Source of the DNA: Tilletia caries
Lineage: Eukaryota; Basidiomycota; Exobasidiomycetes; Tilletiales; Tilletiaceae
Length of the DNA: 64,000 nt
Direction: 5' to 3'
Assembly: GCA_032718865.1 (NCBI GenBank)
Contig: JALUTQ010000028.1
Coordinates: 868,001 to 932,000, forward strand
Shown in pieces: positions 32,200 through 42,286 of the stretch. The translations under genes and the position numbers were made by a program. Position 1 is the stretch's first letter. Each line of letters begins with the position of its first letter. A model generated the notes under the pieces. The model had not been told where the DNA came from. It ran no database searches and saw only the letters and a program-made list of their open reading frames with translations.

Positions 32200-33411
32200 A
32201 TGCCGAATTCATGGCCTTCCCGCCTTCGGCGCGCGCTTCGAACGACGGGCCTGGTTGCCATGCCCGACGGCGCGATGATCTCTTTCACCCAGGGCGGCAA
32301 CTTGTACTACGACAGCGCCGATGGAGCACCAACACTGGTTACGAGACAAGACGGTACGACCGCGCTCGAAGAAACTTCCGACGCAGAGGACGAAGAACCC
32401 CTTCAACACGCCGGCACCGCTGGCACCGCTGGCTACACTGTGCCCACTTCCAACGCAGAGGACGAAGTCCAGGATGTCGGCGGCTCAGCTCCCCTTCAAC
32501 ACGCGGGCACCGATGGCTACACTGTGTCAACGCGCCGGCACCGCCGGCACCGCGGGTTACACTGCGGCTCAGCTCCCCTTCAACTCTCCGGGACCCCCGG
32601 CTACACTGTGCCCACTTCCGACGCAGAGGACGAAGACCAGGATGTCGACGGCTCAGCTCCCCTTCAACACGCCGGCACCGAGACAGCCCTCCCTTCCTCG
32701 CCTGCCACTGTCTTCTCTCCGGCGACGACGCGCGATGATACCCCCGAGCCCTTCATCACATCCTCGACTCCGGCACTCTTGTCTTTGGGTTTACCCCCTA
32801 CGTCGCCTCCGCCTGCGACGCACTCCGCCACAAGTACACCCACACCCGCCGCACTTAGCAGCGGCCTGCTGCGTCGTCCGCACTTAGCAGCGTGCCTGCT
32901 GCGTCGTCTGCCAGCGACCTCGGTCCGGTCTCGAGCGGGACCCGCTCCTCAACCTCGGCACCGGTCTCGAGCGGGTCCTCATCCTCAACCTCGGCGCCGG
33001 TCTCGAGGCGGGTCGTCATCCTCAACCTCGGCACCAGCTTCGCGACAGCAGGATGAAGGCAACAGGACCCATCGCGGGGCCGCTGCGCACCTCACCCTTC
33101 GCCTCGCCCACAGCACGGCGGCCCGCAACGCCATCCTCGGCAACGCCGTGTCAGCTGGGATGTCTCTGTGGCTCCTTGAAGACGTCCTTGTCTTCCACCC
33201 AAGGTCGCCCCCCTCATGTCTGAGGAAAACACCCGGCTCTAAGAAGGCATTCTTTCTCAGCAAGACCGAGCAGGTAAAAGAACGCTGGCGATGCCAGGCG
33301 GAGGGATGTGATGCGGTGAGGACGGTGGACCCCAACGTGACAAACGTCCTACACCGCCATTACAAGATGGCTCACCAGCAACACCCGAGCCCTAAGACTC
33401 TCGCTAGTTGA
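32200..33411 (+). CDS. Unrecognised protein with tandem repeats and C-terminal WRC-type zinc finger
   Basis: An intronless frame of 403 residues runs from the ATG at 32200 (the frame is open upstream to 32080). The N-terminal part is arginine-rich. The middle has about three imperfect repeats of PLQHAGT..GYTVPTS.AEDE, encoded by ~85-95-base DNA repeats, then proline/serine-rich and RSRAG-type repeats. Near the C-terminus RWRCQAEGC is followed by NVLHRHYKMAH, a C-x4-C-x-H-x4-H arrangement like a BED or C2H2 finger. I do not recognise the family. It converges on a second gene with a similar finger. Low complexity makes the middle region suspect as coding, but the finger end is convincing. Confidence 0.5.
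   Translation: MPNSWPSRLRRALRTTGLVAMPDGAMISFTQGGNLYYDSADGAPTLVTRQDGTTALEETSDAEDEEPLQHAGTAGTAGYTVPTSNAEDEVQDVGGSAPLQHAGTDGYTVSTRRHRRHRGLHCGSAPLQLSGTPGYTVPTSDAEDEDQDVDGSAPLQHAGTETALPSSPATVFSPATTRDDTPEPFITSSTPALLSLGLPPTSPPPATHSATSTPTPAALSSGLLRRPHLAACLLRRLPATSVRSRAGPAPQPRHRSRAGPHPQPRRRSRGGSSSSTSAPASRQQDEGNRTHRGAAAHLTLRLAHSTAARNAILGNAVSAGMSLWLLEDVLVFHPRSPPSCLRKTPGSKKAFFLSKTEQVKERWRCQAEGCDAVRTVDPNVTNVLHRHYKMAHQQHPSPKTLAS
32385..32685 (+). repeat. Imperfect ~90-base tandem repeats in the zinc-finger gene
   Basis: GCTACACTGTG, GCAGAGGACGAAG and GCTCCCCTTCAAC recur in the same order about three times, with internal triplications of the GGCACCG unit. Confidence 0.75.
32925..33035 (+). repeat. Three ~36-base tandem repeats
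   Basis: CGGTCTCGAGCGGG followed by CCTCAACCTCGGC recurs three times with small changes, encoding the RSRAG stretch of the same protein. Confidence 0.8.
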
Positions 33412-33604
33412 GCGACCTTCACTCTCTTAACCCTCCACAGACCACAATCCATACTGGTCAAACTCCATACGTGCGGCTTGCCGAAGAAGCCGTAGGCGCG
33501 CAATTCAAGTTCCCTTCTGACACCCCTCGCTGTACATTCTCAATGAGCACTTGTGAATTGGTCGGCGACGCTGTTAATACAAGGCTGTTTGAAAAGAAAG
33601 AGAG

Positions 33605-34607
33605 CTACACGTTCTTTCCCGGAACAACGGGATGCTTCCGAGCTTTCCTGGCGGCTCGGTTTGACTTGACCCAGGGAGAGAGATCCAAAGCCTTAGGTGC
33701 TCTTCTGTTCGGGCAGTGGTGAAGGTGAGTAAGGAGATTGTTGGTGATGCTCTTGCGGTGGAGGTAGTCGCCATCACAACATCGGCATCGCCATCGGAAG
33801 CGTTGTTCCGATCCTTCTCCGATACACGAAAGCAGGTCGAAGTAGTTGAGAATGGGACAGCTTCTTATCTTCGAAAGCGCCGAGATTGCCCAGTCTGTCT
33901 CGTTGTCGTGAATTCCGACCCGCAGGGAGCGCTGTCGTTCCTGAGCCCGCGCACGAGCTCGCTTCGAGTCACTGTCGCCAGGTCCGCCGGTGCGAGATGT
34001 CCCAGGCGTCGGGTAACCGGTTCGGACCGCGAAGGGGTTGCGCGACTGGAAAGAGAGGAGAGGGTGTCGGGGTGCGGACGACGCGGCAGGTGTTCCGATG
34101 AGCTCTATGTGCTGCTGCGCCACCTTCACCGCCCAATGGGGATCGGCATTGGAAAGAGCCTTGGATGGGAACGCTTCGGTGTTGTGATCCGTCTGTTGTA
34201 CCGTGATATGTGGCGGTATGAGCCGGAATGCGCGGGCAATGCAGGGATACAGGCATGGAGGCTGGTAGAGGCGTAAATCATGAGTCAGCGAGAGTTGAGA
34301 CTGGACAATACGACTGATACTGAATACTGACCGTCTGATGGGTATGAAGGAGCGAGGCTTGTTTGCTGCCGACCAAACGCGCGCGCCGGTATGGAATGTG
34401 CAGCTTGAAGAAACGCATCCAAAGGTCAAGATGCTGGGAGGTCGTGTATGACTTGAGGTGCGCTCGCACGAAGGGCATGCCGTCGTCCACACCCAACGCC
34501 GATGTCGTCGCATCAACGTGAACAAGGAAGCGGGCAAACAGGGAGTAGATCGCGATCTCGCAGTACCAGTCGTACGGGCCTTCGAAAGAATTGCCGGAGA
34601 GCACCAT
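33605..34607 (-). CDS. Unrecognised protein with C-terminal WRC-type zinc finger
   Basis: Two exons (34607-34332 and 34261-33605) join in phase to 310 residues; the intron has GTCAGT and CAG ends. The N-terminal ~90 residues (LSGNSFEGPYDWYCEIAIY, then WMRFFKLHIPYRRARL) look like a folded domain. The middle is basic and polar. Near the C-terminus RWRCRCCDGDY is followed by NNLLTHLHHC, a C-x2-C-x(n)-H-x2-HC arrangement similar to a BED finger and to the finger in the convergent neighbour, which also begins RWRC. No known family is recognised. The gene is divergent from the one at 34878. BED-type fingers are frequent in transposon-derived DNA-binding proteins, which suits the setting, but that role is inference. 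Confidence 0.6.
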
Positions 34608-34877
34608 GACGGATGAATCGATCTTGTATTGAGTGGACTCGAGATCGGTGGCCGGAGAGGGTGATGTAGAGGAAGGGACGCGAGGGAGTCAATACGATGC
34701 CGTTGGTTCTTTCGCACGCGCGTTTCCGTGATCGTGATCAGACGCAACTCGACGCGACGCGTCACGCGTGGTCTCTCTCTCTCGGCTTCATTCTCTGTCA
34801 CCTTCATCTGACATCTCCTCATCTCGCGGCCCAGCCAGACTTCAGCCTCTTCCCTTCAGCCCCCTCGGCAGCTCATA

Positions 34878-36024
34878 ATGGAGAGCGCAGGACCGGAACC
34901 TTCCGCATCCGCCACAGACGCCGCTGCGACCAGCAACAGGTCGTCGCACTCGCAACTCCTTCCCAGCCGGAAAAACGTCGCTCGATGGTATTCGCGTAAC
35001 AAGGCAGAGATCCTGGGTCTCAATACGCAGTATGCGCGTGGCATCCGGCAGCTCGCCGAGGGGAGCGGGATCAACCCGTACACGATCCGGCGACGCGTGG
35101 AGCGACGGTTCGTCACGTATCGCAAGGACAACGGGTGGAACGCTTACCAGGCCTGGGCCAAACGTCACAAAGACGATCCGGACGCTCCCACGCCCAGCCG
35201 GACCCCAGTGGTGTCGTTTCAGCGGCTTGCCCCCAACGTCTGAAGGCCATCAAGCAGTGGGCGGCCGACAACCAACACAAGAAGGACGCCTTCAGCGTGC
35301 AGAAGGACTTCAATCGCGAATGCCGGAACTTAGTCGATCAGATCTCCCTTCTGCAGTCTCGCTTCGGCTTTCGCGTCGCCGCAGTGGTGGCATCTAGCAC
35401 GGAGGGCGTGCCACCCTTCTTTGCCTCGACCACGGAGACCAGCGCGGCGATGAGTGCGTCGGTCGGTAGCATCGGCACGGACAAGACTGTGGACGACCTC
35501 GTCAATGCCTTCGAACACGCCGTCAAGCTCAAGGTGTGGACGAACAAGGACTTGGTGGGGGAGTTCGGACCGACGCAGTCAAGACCCCCACGACGTACGA
35601 GCAAGTGCGGAACGATCTCATAGATCGCATCCACAAGGTCGTGGGCCCCGTTGTTGCGCGGAAGAAGGGAGCGATCGAGACTAAATGGATCAAGGCCACG
35701 AAGGGAGGTACGAGACTGCGCTATCGGGATCTCTTTTCTCTGATTGCCGAGACAGGATGCTACGTCAAGGGATGGCCCCTGGCTGCCTCCCAGATGATCA
35801 GCAGCGACGCGTCAACCAATCTTCCCGCGGGCCCGGAGCTCCCGACCCATTACACCATTTGGCGCGGAAGTCTCAAGAATCAAGCGGATTGGCGGGAAAG
35901 AATGGTCAGTGCGGTGGCAGAGGCAATCAAGTCTGATGAGCTCCGGGTCGTGGAGTCCGTGGGAGAAGAAGACAACGACGACAATCAGGAGGTGGATGAC
36001 TTTAGAGATGGACTATCGGACTGA
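34878..36024 (+). pseudogene. Unrecognised basidiomycete-type accessory gene, probably frameshifted
   Basis: Three overlapping frames read as one protein: 34878 to about 35230 (start MESAGPEPSA, with IRQLAEGSGINPYTIRRRVERR and GWNAYQAWAKRHK), about 35230-35570 (RLKAIKQWAADNQHKKDAF, QSRFGFRVAAVV) and about 35570-36024 (TPTTYEQVRNDLIDRIHKVV, TRLRYRDLFSLIAETGCYVKGWPL, acidic tail). The first junction could be a short intron (about 35165-35222) or one lost C in a C5 run; the second looks like a one-base indel near 35570. The first block resembles a helix-turn-helix and the rest resembles a protein type repeated in transposon-rich basidiomycete genomes, but I cannot name it. Confidence 0.5.
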
Positions 36025-36968
36025 TGTAACCCGCCATAACTTGCTCATAACTTGCTCAATGGATGCGCTCTACCACATGTGTGCTCTACTTGCGTGACCT
36101 GTCAATAAACGCATCGGTTGTTGATATAGAGCGAGGAGATGGGAAAGGACGATGCATTGAGCGGTGTTGTGGACCATGAAGAGAGGGAGGGAGAATGTAC
36201 ACTTGCGAGGGCCGGGAGAGGATCGAGCGGAAGGAGCCGTGAGAGAGAGAGTGTGGAAGAGGAGAAAGCCCGCCTTCATGTTGACATAGCTGTTGTCGAA
36301 TCCGCATTCCCCTGCCGATTATCCACCCCCAACCCAGCCGCGCGATCAGCCTCCGCCGGCGTGAACGGCGCCTCCTCCGTGACCTTCTTGCGTCTCGAGG
36401 TGGGAGGCGCTGGGCATGTGGGCGCCGCGGGAGAAATCTGTCAAAGTGGGGTGGTAGCGCAGACAAGAAAGAGGGCAGAAGAGATTGGAAAGGGGAGCCG
36501 GTAAAGGGAGGGGAAGCAGAGAGAAAGAAGGAATTGGAAAGGGTCAGCATTTAGTAGTCGAGGGGCCGAGAAGGAAGAGCGGGGGCGTGTACGAACCTCG
36601 GCGGGCGTGGTGGGTACGCTTATGTCTGATTCGTCTGTGGGAAAGCGAAAGGAAGACCCGGCGTCAGTAACCGGCGTGGCAGCAGCAGCGGCAGCCGCAG
36701 ATTGCGCCCGAGAACTGCGTCACGTACCTCATCTTTGCGTTATAGAAATGGCTAGTCCGAGGGTCGCTGGGGTCGACCGGAGCCCGCTGGGGGCGGGGGT
36801 GGGGGGCTGTCGGGAGCGGAGGGATTTCTCGACCTCGACAGCTCTGCACGTATGAGGGAAGAACCGCCGCGAGCGGCAAGATGGATGGTGAGGTGTGGCA
36901 GGCTGAGGCACGGTCACGTGCCACAGCCGGGCGTGAGGCGCGAGAGCGTGACATCATCGCTCGGTCAT
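36025..36968. other. Intergenic with inverted copy of the 95-base repeat
   Basis: No supported gene. Purine-rich AG tracts fill 36130-36560. The inverted copy of the 28.9 kb repeat lies at about 36807-36905. The 9-base target duplication of MULE-1 is at 36960-36968. Confidence 0.5.
36807..36905 (-). repeat. Inverted third copy of the ~95-base repeat
   Basis: On the minus strand this reads like the units at 28.9-29.1 kb, ending CCGCTCCCGACAGCC exactly as the second unit does. The GCGAGCG segment is altered. Confidence 0.85.
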
Positions 36969-36995
36969 GGACGCGCTTATATCGTCGAATCGGAG

Positions 36996-39149
36996 ATTCC
37001 GAAAGGCAGCAATCGGCGATTGAAAGTCTTCATTCGCCTCCCTCAACCGCAGCAACGAGCAGCGTATCACCACTTCTGTATGTACCCAGCGTGCCGCCAT
37101 CGCATATCACGCATGTCCAAGACTTTGCACCGCATCTCGGGAAGACATGGCGCTCTCTGCTCGCTGCGCAACATGGCTGTATAGGTATCTACCACTGCTT
37201 TGTTTGCTTTGCTGTTAATCTCGTGCATTGACAGACTCTCCAGCGCTGCGGACCTGCCAGTGCTCTGCAGTCTGCTCACCGTAGTCTTCTCACCGCTCAC
37301 ATCTTATCTCCTGATTCCCAGGCCCTAGCTTACTTCGTTCTTCCTGATCTTGATTGACTTCTTACCCAGTCGACAGCTCATGCTCGCCGCTGGTTGCCGT
37401 CTCAGAACTCAATCGATCTGATCTTCTTTTTGCCCTTCTTCGTTCACTTCCTCACCTTCTTCTTCCACCCATTACGCTTCCACTGCTATGTCTCCTCCAG
37501 CGTCTACCGTTCACAGTGGCACACCGCCTGTCCGTTCGCCCCTGTCCTTCTACCAACGCGAACCCCTTTCAATCAACACAAAATTTCGTCCGACGACGGG
37601 GAAAGTAGTCCAGAACTCCAGAGGGCAGAATCCAGTTAATCTGTCAGGCATCAGGGTACTAATCACTGTTAAGCAGCACTGTTAAGCAGTCGGAAGTATT
37701 TGGGTTTTTCTTTCTTTGACATCAGAGCGAAAGTGGTGTATCTTTCCACCCCGTCAACATAGTGAATAGATGCTCACGCTCACAAGTCACATCCATTTCC
37801 TTTCACAGTATAGAAATACCCAAGAGGTCTCTGTCCGCCGCATCGTTGCTCCCTACTCTGGAACTCAAGACGGGGAAGAAGGGGGGGGGGGGAGGTCGAC
37901 AGTCGAGACGACCGACAGACAGAAGGGCTTATGAGTCTTGATCGAGACCAGCGGTATATGTTATCTTTCTTAACATATCCCATCACCCATGCGTACCAGC
38001 GTACTCCCAATAACCTCTCCCAGTTAATGGATTTCAACACACTTGCGGGCATCCAGACGAGACCAATGGTGAGAACTGCCGACCAGTAGAAGAGGACGGC
38101 AGCCAGGCAGACAAGGAATAATAACAGAAATAAATTACGGATCACAGTAGCCCAAGAGCGATACAAAAATTGCAACTATGCGCACAGCCGATTCATCCCC
38201 TGAGATTCAGAAGGCAGTCCTCTGAGATTCAGAAGGCAGGGGAGTATGCTGAAGATTGAGTCGTTTGAGACAGAGCGCAGGCGGCAACGAGACATCGACG
38301 AGAGTGGGTAATGGGTTATGGAGCCTGCGTATCTTGGTTCCTGCTGTTGAGGACGGAGAACGAGAACACGGGGAGCGGAGACTGCACCTGTGACTCTGTG
38401 TGCCATGGAGAAAGGTTCAGCTAAAATTGAGATCAGGACACAGCGAGCAAAAAGACAGAGTCGAAGTGGATAGGCGTGAAGCTATATGCCGAGCGTGCCA
38501 TGCTGGAAAGGAAAGGGGTGGGGGAAGGCCGTAACTCACAACTCACTCGGCTGTAGCGTATATGCCTGCGTGACACAGCGGCGGGAGCGACTTCACTTCA
38601 AGACTGTTGTTTCGCGTGGGCGCATGGCTAGAGCTTGATTGACACCGGTCCGGGGACGACGCGTGCGTCCCGAGTGCTGAAAAAAGAGAAGAGGGAAAGG
38701 AAGAGCGGCCGGGCGGGAGCGGGGCAACCGCAAGTCGCGAGCAATGATGAAAGGGAGCTGCGCGAGAAGTCTGCGCGAGAAGTGAACAAAGCAATCAAGC
38801 AGGTCAGCAACAGAACCTGGGGGACGACCGGTCAATGGAAGACATACCAGTGCCGTTTGCGATTGCACTGCATATGGAGTCTGAGAGGCAACGACGAAGG
38901 TGTGGACAAGGTCTGGGCAAGGGGCCAAGGGCTGGGAGCCCGAAAGGAGAATCAACGGGGCGCGGGCGAGGTGAAGATGTGGTCGCCTGTTGGTGAACCT
39001 GCGAACCGTACCCGCCTTGATCTGTTGCTCCAGCTCAACTAAGGCACCACAACTGATGACGCAAGTAACGGGACATGTCAATTCAAGGTTCAGATACAAC
39101 CAGTGACCACAACCACGCGCTCCACATGTATCAACTCACCAAAGCTAGA
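36996..39149. other. Non-transposase interior of MULE-1 (possible captured DNA)
   Basis: This 2.15 kb lies inside the element downstream of the transposase. On the plus strand a pyrimidine-rich stretch leads to an ATG at 37488 with a 65-residue frame (MSPPASTVHSG...). On the minus strand about 37940-38175 encodes two hydrophobic segments (NLFLLLFLVCLAAVLFYW and a second) without an ATG. A 21-base unit is duplicated at about 38210-38245 and a 13-base unit near 37668-37690. None of these frames is recognisable. MULEs often pick up host gene pieces, so captured DNA is likely. Confidence 0.4.
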
Positions 39150-41567
39150 TCACTGCCTGTTGTGCATCGGTCTAAGTTGCACAATGTCGGTTAATAGATG
39201 TCGAACGACCTCCAGACGACTGACCAGCTCTGCTGCCGTATCTCGACTGCACGTGAAGGTCTGCCGATTAAGCTGAGAGCGCAACTCCTCTCCCAGAGTG
39301 TGAAGCCGGGCTATTTGGTCCAGTCCGCGCAACAGGGTCTGATCGCGCTCGATGCGGGTGCGCTCGATGTCACCCTGCGCAGCCTCTCCGACTCTGAGAG
39401 CAATCTCTTGCGATGCTGCTGCCGATATCGCCGAAGCAGCCTCTCCTCCGATTGCGTGGGAGATGGAGGGAAGTGGTGCAGGCGCTGAGAGTGGGGGGGG
39501 GTGAGGCCAATGTCGCCGAACCGTCCTCTCCAATTTCCGGAGAGGACAACGGCGAGGATGAGGGGAGGGGCAGTGGTGCTGGTGCTGAGAGCGCTGGGAG
39601 TGGGAGCGCAGCTCGTGGTGGAGGCGGCGCTGGAGGCCCGAGTGCTGCTGGTGCTGGGGGTCCGAGTGTTGCTGGTGCAGGGGGGTCTGGCGGCGCTGCT
39701 GCTGATTGTGCCAGTGCTGGGGGAGGAGGAGGGAGTGGGAGAACTGCTAGTGCCGACGCTGGGGGTGGGAGCGCTGCTGGTGCTGGGGGGCCTGGGGGAG
39801 GAGGTGGTGGTGGCACCCGTGCTGGTGCTGCATCGGCAGCCGACCCTAAGACAGGTGGAGGGGCCGCGTTGATAGGCCCTCTGAGCGGAGCGGGGAGGTT
39901 GACAACTTTGGGCTTCCTGGAAAACTGCGCCAGAGGCAAACCAAGGACACGATGCGCGAGCCACATGTGCTTGCAGGGAAACGTCCGCATGCGGAACGCT
40001 TCGCAGGAGCAGGATACCAACTCGGCTTCGTCCCCAAGGACGTCCATGCGATGCTGAAGTCGGTATTCTTGACCAGATGACGAGAAAGACTTCACCGTGA
40101 TGGAATCGTCTGTGTCATGGACCACCAACGCCTGAGCGTTCGAGAAGGTGACGGCGTCGGCGTGCTTCTTTGCGTCGCGATCCGCTTTACTCAGCGCGCA
40201 CGACTGAAGGCCAAGGCAGATCCTCAGCTCGCTGGCTCGGTGATCTTGAATGCACTGCTTGAGTAGAAACCAAAGTAGGACGTCAACACCTTGTTTGCGC
40301 ATGAGCCCGAGGTAGACGGACTTGAGCTGGTTGTGCCATGATTCAATGAAGTTGTTCGTGTCTACGCCCCGATGCGACATTGTCCGCCACGCTCTCGCCC
40401 ACATCGCCCGTTGCGGGAGCCATTCCTTCTGAATATATGCTTGCCACGCGGGGCAGCAACTCCATGTCTGCAAGTACGCCGCTGCTTGCGTTTCGAATGC
40501 TGCCTGATCCGGAGCGTTCATCAAGACGATGAAAGATTCTCGAGCCTCCTTTTTGAGCCAGCTGGTTGGCAGCAATCTTTTGAGCGCCGCGGGTATGTTG
40601 CGAATGTCCGCGAACCTTCTTCTTGCTTTGATCTGACATTGCCTTCAACATATGCCAGTCGCAAAACAGGACCGTAGGAAGGTTGTCTGGCGGATATGCC
40701 ATTCGTATGGCGCTGAGTTCCGTAGAAGAGCAATCGATCATTATCTGCTTCGGAATAAACCGCACTCGAGGATCTCTGCGGAGGGCTTGTAGCCAGAAAA
40801 CAATGGGCTGAGCATGCTCGCCATTCGTCAGCATGAACGCGGCAGGAATTCCTCGCCCAGTGATTGAGCTGCGCACAACCAGGCTGTACAACCACACCTT
40901 CTCCTTATGTTCGAAGCCGAAGCACGTGTTGTGGGTCGCATCCAGGGAGACGATGCTGTCGTGGCCGTGCATCAGAAGCATTTGCTTTTGCCAACTGGTC
41001 ATGAAGCAAGCCGCCCACGTGGCCTCGCCCACCGCACAAGGAATGTCCGTTTTTCACTGCCGCCATACCACCCTCCTCCTCAATTTCGACCGCCCACTTT
41101 TGCAGACTCTCCTTGCGATCGGTGGCCTTCCGTGCGACTTTGAGTAGCTGCTTCCTCAGCTCGTTGTAGACGTCCATTCGTTTGACGCGAAGAGCCTCCG
41201 GCAGCATCTCCAATCCATCCACTCCCTTCTCCAACCTCTCCAAATCCCCCTCGTCCAGCCTCAACAGGTTCCGAATAGCCTTCCAATCTCTTCCCTCTGA
41301 CACACGATCCCGAATCCAATGCCTAACCCGTGCAGGAAGTCTCGATTCCGCCATGCTGGCGATTGAGGTGACGGTGTGACCACTGTGAGCGTGTGACCAT
41401 TTGACAAAGATGCGATCGTCGCCAAGTCGTTGCCACGAGACGAATCTTGCGCGGCAGTTCACCTTGATCGAAGGCAGCCGCTTCGTTTCTTGGATGGGCT
41501 GAGATCGGTATTGCGCTTGGATGGTTCCGGCTTGCCTCCATGATCGCAATCGTGTCGATGCCTCCAA
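39150..41567 (-). pseudogene. MULE-1 transposase, frameshifted
   Basis: Reading the minus strand, the pieces follow a MULE transposase: an N-terminal zinc-binding region (KVNCRARFVSW...HSGHTVTS), DDE core VSLDATHNTCFGF (first Asp), IMIDCSSTELSAIRMAY (second Asp), CDWHMLKAM, NNFIESWHNQLK (Glu) and a SWIM finger CSCEAFRMRTFPCKH. After a long proline/alanine tract comes a helical C-terminus. Frame changes occur near 41030, near 40585 and in a run of eight G (plus strand) near 39490. The 5' part may extend to about 42070. MULE transposases catalyse cut-and-paste movement using the terminal repeats; this copy should be inactive. The same domain order is found in MULE-2. Confidence 0.9.
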
Positions 41568-42286
41568 ATGAGAAGATGAGACGGAGGCATTCGTCCAATG
41601 TCGTCCAGATGAGATATTTGCCGGGCGTTTCCGGCGGCTGCGCCTTCTTCCGCCTCATCTTCAGAGAACCCCGCAGTACCTCGCCCACGCGCAGCATCTT
41701 CCGCCAGCAGAGCCGACGCAACCCTGTCATCCTCATCCACAATGCCATCCAGATCGTCTTCAACAGCTCCATCCGCACGTCTTCCTGTTGGAGTATCTCT
41801 TGAAGCTTCTGCGGCCGGAGCTACGTCGCTTCCGCCAACCTTGTCGCGTCTTTTTGAGTATCCAAACGCCCGGTAACTCCGCCATCCATGTTTGGTATTC
41901 CTTCTCGTTGTCCAATACCATCCATACGTTCCCTTTTTGATCTGGGGCAAAGGGGAGATGTTCTTGCAAGGATCTGCAGAGGCGCAGACTCACAGATCCA
42001 AGTGTATTCGCCATGGGTGCGCAGGCGCATGAGTCGTGACGCGTTTGCGCGTTCGCGTAGGAGCACAAGTTTGAGGAGTATTGAGGACGTGAGGAGACAG
42101 CGAGTACGCGCTGGCGGGCCGGAAAGAGCGAGAGGACCTATGGAAGGCAGGAGAAGGGATGCGGGACGCGTCCAGACGCGTCTGCTGCTCTCTCGTCTCA
42201 TCTCATCGCAGCGTCACCACGTGACGGACAAGTTTGGCAGAGAGCGCAAATCGCCGAACCTCCGGTTCGACGATATAAGCGCAGCC

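Larger units (their letters stand above)
36969..42286 (-). mobile_element. MULE-1: 5.3 kb Mutator-like element
   Basis: CTCGGTCAT lies at 36960-36968 and again at 42287-42295, a 9-base target-site duplication as expected for Mutator-like elements. The ends form inverted repeats of about 30 bases with a few mismatches, containing GCGCTTATATCGTCGAA (36974-36990 and its complement ending at 42282). The transposase runs on the minus strand in the right two thirds. The left ~2.1 kb is other DNA. The TTATATCGT core is shared with MULE-2 at 56-60 kb. Confidence 0.9.

Noticed and set aside
38176..38406. 76-codon minus-strand frame (starting MAHRVTGAV) inside MULE-1
   Set aside because: Has an ATG but includes a recent 21-base tandem duplication and no recognisable motif; noted only as part of the MULE-1 interior.
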